This document shows, piece by piece, positions 56,784 through 64,000 of a DNA stretch of 64,000 nucleotides; positions within the stretch are counted from its first letter, which is position 1; every line of letters starts with the position of its first letter. The stretch lies in assembly GCA_022376515.1 (NCBI GenBank), contig WTXI01000160.1, positions 1-64,000 of the forward strand, given 5' to 3'. The notes beneath the pieces were generated by a model. It ran no database searches. It was not told where the DNA came from and saw only the letters and a list, made by a program, of their open reading frames with translations. Made by a program: the position numbers and the translations under genes. This DNA comes from Lactifluus volemus. Taxonomy: Eukaryota; Basidiomycota; Agaricomycetes; Russulales; Russulaceae.

Positions 56784-59464
56784 CTATTTACGCACCCTCA
56801 ACGTCCTTCCCGTAAGCTGAACCGTCGGTACTATGAGAATGAACAGCCCAGCAACGACTCTGGAACATCAACGACCATGATGTGAGGATAGCATTAGATG
56901 ACAGGCATGGTGAGCCGAGGGAGATGACATACGCAGCCTCGCAACCGAAGGTCTGCAGGGCTCCATGTTTTGCCGCCCATGGGACTTGGAAGTATGCAAC
57001 GCTAAAACCACATAGCACTCGGGCGAGATTCAACAGTGCGCCGATCTCGCCCTGTTGTTTCGGGAAGCAGTCGTTGGTGTACGCATCTGAGGGGAAGGGA
57101 TCTTCAACCCTTCCTCCGATGCGGGCATAGAAAAAGACGCACAAACTGCTACGGTGTTTACCATCACCGCGACCACAGCTGTTCCCCACCCTATCACGAG
57201 CAAACCAACAGAAAGGTGGTTTTGGAGTGCGGCGCCAAGAACAAGGAAACCACAGATATAAAGTAAGACACCTATGTAGCATGTCCTGTAAAGCCGACCC
57301 AATGCATTGTCAAACTGTTGAGCCCCTATCGCAATGAGTCACATAAACGCTACTTGCCATAGTCGACTCTCAGCCTCGAAGACGCCATGATTACGTCTTG
57401 TTGTGCCGTACATGATGGCATCATTCACGAAGTGACCGATCAGCTCGCCAATGATGACCGCGATCTGCATGGATGACTCTCGTAAGCCAAATGACAGACT
57501 GCTTTTGAAGGGAGCACAACCATTGGCGTTGCATATGCGCCAGCAATGGCGTATTGTGAAAAGCCGTACCCTACAGGAGGCGGAGTGCCAAGAAAAACGG
57601 CATTGGTGACCTATTTGAAGAGTTAAGGAATGACTTCATAACGATAGGGAATCCACAGTGTACGCACGTTGATGCCAATCGAAAAACCAAACAGAACAGC
57701 CTGTGCGCGCGCAGCTTCCTCAGCTAACCGCGAGTGTTATCCCGGTGGGAAATAACAAATTACCTCAAAAATCATTATGCTTAGAAGCTGTGGGCGCCAA
57801 ACGAGTTTGAATGGAGCAGAAACGGCTTCGCGCCAAGTTGACCTGTACTTTGCCATCTTCATCCCAGTTATGCCCACAAGCGTCTCTATACGATGATGCA
57901 GACCATCTGCCCCTCGCGGTGGGGGGAATCTTACGCCACGATCGTACATCCTACCCAGGATCATAAGTGGGTCAGTCGTAGAAAGGATGAATATACTCAC
58001 GTCTCACGTCCGAAGAATACAATGAGGATAAGGACAAATGCGCCATACATGGAGCCAATTCCGTATGCCCACCTCCAACTAACAACACGATATTTCTGAG
58101 AAAACGAACATCTTAAAGAGTAGATAAACCAACCTTGCGCGTGCAACGAGGAAACCGAACGCGAAAGGCGAGATGAATGGGGACATGAGGAAACCCATTG
58201 TCCAGATATTCAACTAGACAGTACTCCGTAAATATCCGAGTAATTGAGAGTAGAGAGGGTCATCTTACCTTTTGCGCTTGACGGTGGAAGGGATACATGT
58301 CCGTGACAACATAGAGACCCTGTCTGCTCGTCAAAAATGCTGCTCGACAGAATCGTGATATGTACTCCCGTACCATCGCCTGCGGGCACGTCCTGTGAGG
58401 AGCAGAAATAGCATCAACGTGTTGGGGTGTGATAACCACCTTTCTACATACCCGAAGAAGGCTGTCAAGCATCGCATCGCTTCATAAGAAGACAAGACGT
58501 CAGCGTGTGCTTCATATCGGCGGCAAATGAACAACTGACCCGTGAAGGTTTTCAAATTAGGTGCGAAGGTGCAACCAATAAGGAAGCCAAGCGCGAGAAC
58601 CTATGCAACTGGTAGGTTAGGATAATACGGCTGATTATGGGGGTAGCAACGAGCCTGTGACCAAAGGAGCACCGGCAATCGCCCGTAACGACGAGCAAGC
58701 ATCACAGCGAAGAGGGTACCCCATCCTGTCACGGCATTCTGTTAGGCTGCGGATAGGTGGGTATGGGACGTTAGTTAAAAACCTAGGAGGAAAATACTCC
58801 AGCTACAAAAACATAGACACTAAGCTAGATGGAAGGCGCGACAAACAGCAACGATACGTACTTGGATGTGAGGTTGTTGATCTTACCGGGCGTGGTGTCA
58901 TACTGTTTCGCGAGCGCAAAGATCGACGCAATTCCTGTACCGGAAAGATAAACCTCAGTCACATAGGACATTGTCCTCGCTTCTATGTTCACACCAACCT
59001 ATGCCCGAGTCAAAGTCGGGGACCACCGAGGCAAGTGTGATGATGACGAGCTGAACAGTCTTTCGTCTTTCGGACCACTGAGAGGTTGGAAGTCAGTCAC
59101 CATTCTCCAGTTTCAGTAGACTCCCTGAAAAAAATGGAGACGGACGTTCTGCGGGTCTTCAGGATCATCGGTCGGCTGCGGCCACAGGATAGTCTTCCCA
59201 TCCGGCGAAAGCTTCAGGCGTGACGCGATCTTGTTGCCAAATTCGATCCGCGCCTCGCTGTTGCCCAAGTGGGTGGTTAACAAAATACATCCGCAAGAGG
59301 GGGGGTCGGACACACCTGGGATCGAGGACAAGTCGCCCAATACAATTTTCGTGATATGTGCTTAGATCAATGTCCAGAAAATTCCGGTCACTAGCAGAGA
59401 CCTCAGCGGAAAGCTTGGCGGAAACAGTTTTCTCGTCCTCAGATGGCCCTGGTAGCGAGTACAT
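56784..59464 (-). CDS. MFS transporter (intact tandem copy)
   Basis: Proton-coupled membrane transporter of unknown substrate. From ATG 59464 (MYSLPGPSEDEKTVS) about a dozen short introns can be removed to give a full MFS plan. DLSTYHENCIGRLVLDP and KLSPDGKTILWPQPTDDPED form the N-terminal cytosolic part. RRKTVQLVIITLASVVPDFD and GWGTLFAVMLARRYGRLPVL span early TM segments and the GRLP loop. LYVVTDMYPFHRQAQKLNIW, SPFAFGFLVARASWRWAYGI, AVLFGFSIGINVTNAVFLG, VGYGFSQYAIAGAYATP and NDCFPKQQGEIGALLNLARV follow, ending FILIVPTVQLTGRTLRVRK (TAG at 56784). One donor, after WSQ near 58655, seems non-canonical. Otherwise no defects are visible. Confidence 0.75.
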
Positions 59465-60815
59465 GGTGTAATACCAATGCACCCAGACTCGAGTGAAGGG
59501 TGCATTTTTTGTGATGTTCTTAAACGCTGCGCAATACAGTGGCAATAGATGAGATCGGGATAATTTCGGAACAAATAGTTAACTGTTGCCACAGAACCAC
59601 ACAGAAATTGACTCGGGCCGCGGTAAAGAAGCAGGATACTTGTGTCAAATAAGACAGATCTTCGGCCTTGGCACCTACTGTAGTGATACCCGAAAGCGGG
59701 GACCCAATAATGGGGAAAAAGTCCATAGATACACAAATGCGCTCGGGGTCAGGTGGCCGATATGAGCGCTTATTGAACTGATAAGTTCGAGTGGCCAGAC
59801 AGGACTTTTTTTTTTTTTACAAACAATACAATTCATTTCTACCAGAAGCGCGGGGGATGGCTTAATCCGAGGGCTGGATTGGTTTAGCGAACCAAAAGGT
59901 GGGCGCAACCAGAACGTGTTTCAGAATTAATTGCTCTGACCTTGATGATGGTCGGAACTTGAGCACGCGCACCGCTCACATGAAAAAAAGTACCGTAATG
60001 GACTGACCACGAGAAAGGTGAAGAAGCCGCGGCCACGACACGGCGGGATGGCTCAACAGCACACCCATGGGGAAGAGACGTAGGGACCTCAGACGGCAGA
60101 AGAAGAGGCGAGCTTGGAGGCGAGCACTGGCAGCGAGTAGTAGTAACAAGTAACCGGTTGCGCAGGGATTCCAAGCCGAATCCGCGAGCACAAGTGTTGG
60201 GTTCAAAACAAGGACGGATCCGGTCAATTGAGGACAGCTTTCTTTGTTGCCCCGCAACGCTTTGTTGATGTTACGTTTACGTTAGGTTGGGAAGAAAACA
60301 ATCGTCGCACGCTCTCGCCACAACTATACAGTACAGTACATGGTGCTGGTGCCAACGGGTTTGCCTCTTTTCTGCTTGGACTATATCCTGCCCTCAAGAC
60401 CCCTCTCGTACGGCCATCATCCGAGTCAACAAGATGAGCGATTATTATAACACGCTAAGAATTGTTTATACAGTGTTCGTATTCGGGCACATGTGGTCAA
60501 AACTCAACTTAGGGCTCGGCCACTGGTTCAAAAACCGCCATTTGACGAGTCTGCAGGTGATTCATGCGTGAACCGAGTCGTTGGACAGTACGTCTTCTAC
60601 AGTTCATAAAAATAATTTCCCTCAAAAGTCGTCTTGGGGTCGATTTCAGCACCATCCAGTTCATTGAGGTTACAATAATCAGGTTTATGGGCCGTTTCAC
60701 TTGCCAATAACAACTCCTTCGATCTCTTATCTCCGCCCACAACAAACGTGTGAGCTAGTCAAGAGACAGATATACCCCCCTTAAGATCTACTGGCTACCA
60801 ATGCCCCATATACAT
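59465..60815. other. Intergenic region
   Basis: Upstream region of the MFS gene and downstream region of the MATE gene. A T10 run sits near 59810. No gene supported. Confidence 0.4.
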
Positions 60816-63113
60816 TTAACCACCCCAAGCAAACTCGCCCCCGCTATTGTCCTCCCTGTACTTGCTCTGGTACACCCTATCTTCCTCTAACCGCTTCTGT
60901 GCGGTTTGCACCTCCTGCTCCCAGTCTGTCCTTAGCACGATCCACACGCCGACCGTGGAGATACAAATGAGCGACAACGTCTGGCCGCACCATAGTCCGT
61001 GAAGTCCCATATCACGTCGGAGTGCTAACCAAATTCCAACCGGAATACCTATGTGTGATACATTACTCGAAAGGTAGTCACTCAAGGACGGTGAGGACAA
61101 CTCACCGAATGCGTAGAAGGCACTGGATGGAAGATCGGCTTCAGCGTGGTAACCTCAGAGGTATTATATGTGTCCGCGGACCTACCTTAAATTTAATAGA
61201 GCGCCGATAGCCTGGGTCCAGAAGGTTCGTCAAGTACACCGTAGGCCAAAAAAGGGTGAAAGCAAACCTGTTTCCCTCGAGCTCTCAGTATCCCTGCCGT
61301 GATAGTGCTAAGCGCCTCAAATACTTGGAAAAGAGCCAGGAGGGAAAGAATTGAAGCTACCAGAGCGACGACCTCTGCAAGTGAGAATAAAACGAGGTGA
61401 CGCGCGGTGGGGATATGGGTAAGCGACGAACCTGGATCGTCATTGAACAGGTAGCCCCACTGATTCCTGAAAATTAAGTATATCGAACTTTAAACTGGCA
61501 TCAGTGGCCAGGTGCGCAAAGAGAAGCAAGACTATCCTGACCTAGAGAATCCTGCAAAGACAAGTCCGAAGAGCATTGACACCTTCGCAGATACTGCTGC
61601 GCGGGCGGCATTCTGCTCTCCCAACAGATTCCCTATTCTACAAAGAGATAAGAATGGCGTACTAAAGGTGAGATCTAGCCATGACTACCTGACAGATGTG
61701 GCTACTGCCACGGCGAAAGGTCCTTGGAACGTTGTTGACGCAGACACCAATAGCACGGATTGCGACGCTAGTGCGGTAGGCCCGAAGCTGGTTTGAATTA
61801 CGATTCAGTGACTGATACCAAGTAATGCACCGACGGCTTACATGCTGGCGGCGACTGGGTATACTCCGTTGGTGAGACCACTCAAATGATCAGAAGACAA
61901 CGACTCACGACTCATGAGCTCCCAGGACCACCACTCGGATGCAGTCTGCCCTGAAGTCACATGTCAAGAGTAGGAAGTTGGCGTATCCACAGAGGACAAA
62001 CCGATGCCTGCCACACCCAGTCGAATAAGGATACCAAGGTTGGTGAAACTAAGGCGCGAGAAAGGGTGCCAGGCAGTGCTTGGAACAAAGAATATTCCGT
62101 ATACGACAGAAGCAATAGAAATCAAGTTGAAGGAAATAGCAGTTGCTAGCGGTGCGCCGATAAAGCCAAGAGCGATGGGCTCGGGGCCCTGAACTGTATG
62201 CAAAAGTGAGTGGTCACTATGAGAAGCAATGCGGGGTCAATTGTTTACCGAGTAGATAGCTGAGGACGACATTGACAGGTGCAACTACGAGGATGATTCG
62301 AGTCGGAACTGTGAAGAGACCTTGTGATTGAAAATATCGGCTTGAAGACCGTCAAGGTAATATCTTATGGCCATCGATCTAGACGCACCGGGAAATGCAA
62401 TTGAAACTATAGGCGGGGAGACCAATAGATGCATACTTGAGGTACAGAGCAGCAAGGTGAGCGACGTCAGGGTCTTGGCGCAAAGATATTAACATTGACT
62501 CTGCATTGAACCAAAGAAATAAAATTGGCTGGAAGGACGATTGGTCAGCTAGGCCCTAGCAAGTATACACGAAGCCGGGAACGGGCATACTATCAAGAAG
62601 CCGGTCATCACGACAGCTAAAGCACGGAAGCATCAAATCTGATGTCAGCATCCATGGAAAAAAAAAAAAGCCATGCTCGGCACTGACCCATGCGCTGCGA
62701 CCAGAGCCCGACGGTCCGTGGCTGGGACGACGTCCAAGAACTAGGCAACACAGTGTCGAGGGTGCTGGCGAGGCCAAGGATGATGCTATAGCCTGTGACA
62801 CTGGCCGTCATCATCCCAATATTGGCCGCTGCGAGCGCCACGGTTGAGAGATGTCCTATGGCTACTACACTGGTGATTATGAGAGAGTATTCAAAGAGGT
62901 GAGTGCTAGGAATATCGTTACTTTAGTCACAGGCAATAAAGACAGGGCATTGGGGGCCTACCAAAGAACTGGAGACATGGATTTGGCCAGGAGCCGGAGC
63001 TCGTCGGTGTAAACGCTAGTTGCATCCGGTGAGTGAGTGGTAACGGTGTTCGTACCGTCCTGCAGGAGCGGTGTATATTCGTTGGGGGCAGCGATTGAAA
63101 TCTGTTGGACCAT
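60816..63113 (-). CDS. MATE-family multidrug/toxin extrusion transporter
   Basis: Cation-coupled efflux of organic compounds across the plasma or vacuolar membrane. ATG 63113 gives MVQQISIAAPNEYTPLLQDG (a further in-frame ATG is at 63164). Conserved pieces after splicing are VTGYSIILGLASTLDTVLPS, SSQPRTVGLWSQRM, GPEPIALGFIGAPLATAISF, SRNQWGYLFNDDPEVVALVA, LALFQVFEALSTITAGILRA, RGKQAIGALLNLSAFYAFGI, PVGIWLALRRDMGLHGLWCG and GVWIVLRTDWEQEVQTAQKR. Two MatE halves are therefore present and the frame ends at 60816. The many introns were only spot-checked, mostly in the second half. Confidence 0.82.
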
Positions 63114-63489
63114 TGTGGGTTGAAGGTAAGAAGAAGGGAAGTTTGATCTGCGCCGCGCGCGCATGACAGGATGATTAGGGCATCACATCGACCTGAACGA
63201 TAGATTGTTCGCTTGGGTGATTAAAATCATGAAATGTGGGTAACGAGTTAAAAAATATCCAAACCCTTCCTTCGGCCACACCCATCATCCGGACACTTTT
63301 GTTATATCTCACTCATTTCTGGCCCGCATCATTTGATACTTGGCAGGTGTCATCTAATACGCGTCTTTATGATATTTCAGGTATTTTGAGGGCATGAAAT
63401 GTAGAGAAACGTTCACGCTTGCCGAGTTGCCGGTGTATAAATCCAAGTTAAAAAAATAAAAGAATGAGCGGTTAACCCAAAATGGGATT
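63114..63489. promoter_or_regulatory. Divergent promoter region of MATE and SAM50 genes
   Basis: A 376-bp head-to-head spacer. No specific factor site is recognised. Confidence 0.4.
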
Positions 63490-64000
63490 ATGGACCACGC
63501 TTTGCTCGACCAACACGCTCGCATCGCTGCTGTTCGCATTGACGGCGCAAAAAATACTCGCAGGTCTTTTCTCGCATCTATCGTATATCCTAATCTCCCA
63601 CTACCACATACTCCTCTTCTTTTGATTCAGTTCTTCGTGCCACCCGAGACATTGGTCACTACCTCGTTCAATCCGACCTTTTTCAGACTGTCCATGCACG
63701 TTTAGAACCTTCCGCAGAGCCTTCCGCAAAGCTCGGTGATATCGATGTCATTTTTACCACTCGAGAACGTCCCCGTTTTTTTCTTAAAACATCTACCGAA
63801 GTTGGAAACAGTGAAGGCAACGCGGTGCGCATCATCCACCCCAAGTGTCCCCCGTTGCAGTCCTCTTAACCACCATTTCTCTTACAGAGCGCGACAAGTA
63901 GGATCAGGAATGTTTTTGGTGGCGGAGAAACATTTGAAGCGAACGTCTCCTTTGGTACCAAAACGCGTCGCTCCTTCCACGCCGCCCTCTCCGCTCCCCT
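63490..64000 (+). CDS. SAM50/Tob55 mitochondrial outer-membrane assembly protein, 5' part
   Basis: Core beta-barrel of the sorting and assembly machinery that inserts beta-barrel proteins in the mitochondrial outer membrane. ATG 63490 starts MDHALLDQHARIAAVRIDGA, then KNTRRSFLAS. An intron of ~70 nt follows. The next exon reads VLRATRDIGHYLVQSDLFQT, DIDVIFTTRERPRFFLKTST and EVGNSEGNA. After another intron comes ATSRIRNVFGGGETFEANVS, FGTKTRRSFHAALSAPL. This corresponds to the single POTRA domain and the first barrel strands of the Omp85 family. The gene runs off the window edge, so only about the first third is visible. Confidence 0.85.

Overview
The window looks like filamentous basidiomycete (Agaricomycete-type) chromosomal DNA. 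Most genes are broken into many small exons by introns of about 45-60 nt with GTRNGT...YAG ends. Gene spacing is compact, and the gene families are typical of that group: divergent FET3/FTR1, a DUF6532 gene, a Plavaka-type transposase, F-box-like families, snurportin and a FluG-like glutamine synthetase. I deduced exon structures by eye from splice signals and reading-frame continuity; no alignment was run.

Layout. 0-3.5 kb: a small coiled-coil gene, an eroded ankyrin-repeat relic and an intact serine carboxypeptidase (S10). 3.6-17 kb: a direct tandem duplication carrying an F-box-like gene. Copy 1 is broken by a CGA-to-TGA stop. Copy 2 keeps an intact gene but is split by a ~6.3 kb Plavaka/KDZ-like DNA transposon (8734-15008), which carries a transposase and a divergent DUF6532 gene. 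17.3-21.8 kb: the reductive iron-uptake pair, FTR1 permease and FET3 ferroxidase, divergent around a promoter with three perfect ATCWGATAA iron-GATA sites. 22-30.5 kb: a doubtful small gene, a carboxylesterase, serine hydroxymethyltransferase with a possible mitochondrial leader, and a secreted Ser/Pro-rich protein with 51-bp repeats. 32-36.8 kb: small heat-shock protein, dienelactone hydrolase, SRP19 and a small membrane protein. 36.8-38.8 kb: a non-coding stretch with a TATA-like start and a set of look-alike hairpins. 38.8-45.2 kb: a mitochondrial-type DEAD-box helicase, three tRNA-Tyr-like cassettes (two intact with an unusual ATA anticodon) and a D-2-hydroxyacid dehydrogenase. 45.7-53 kb: an allantoate-permease-type MFS transporter, a FluG-like glutamine synthetase and snurportin-1. 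53.8-59.5 kb: tandem MFS transporter copies, one a pseudogene and one intact. 60.8-64 kb: a MATE transporter and the 5' part of SAM50.

Functional themes. FTR1 and FET3 form one uptake complex, probably shut off together by an iron-sensing GATA factor. DEAD-box helicase, SHMT (long form) and SAM50 point to mitochondria. SRP19 and snurportin act in RNP targeting. The two duplicated families (F-box, MFS) each have one copy killed by C-to-T type nonsense changes. The least explained signals are the Plavaka-DUF6532 pairing, the ATA-anticodon tRNA cassettes and the hairpin set near 38 kb.
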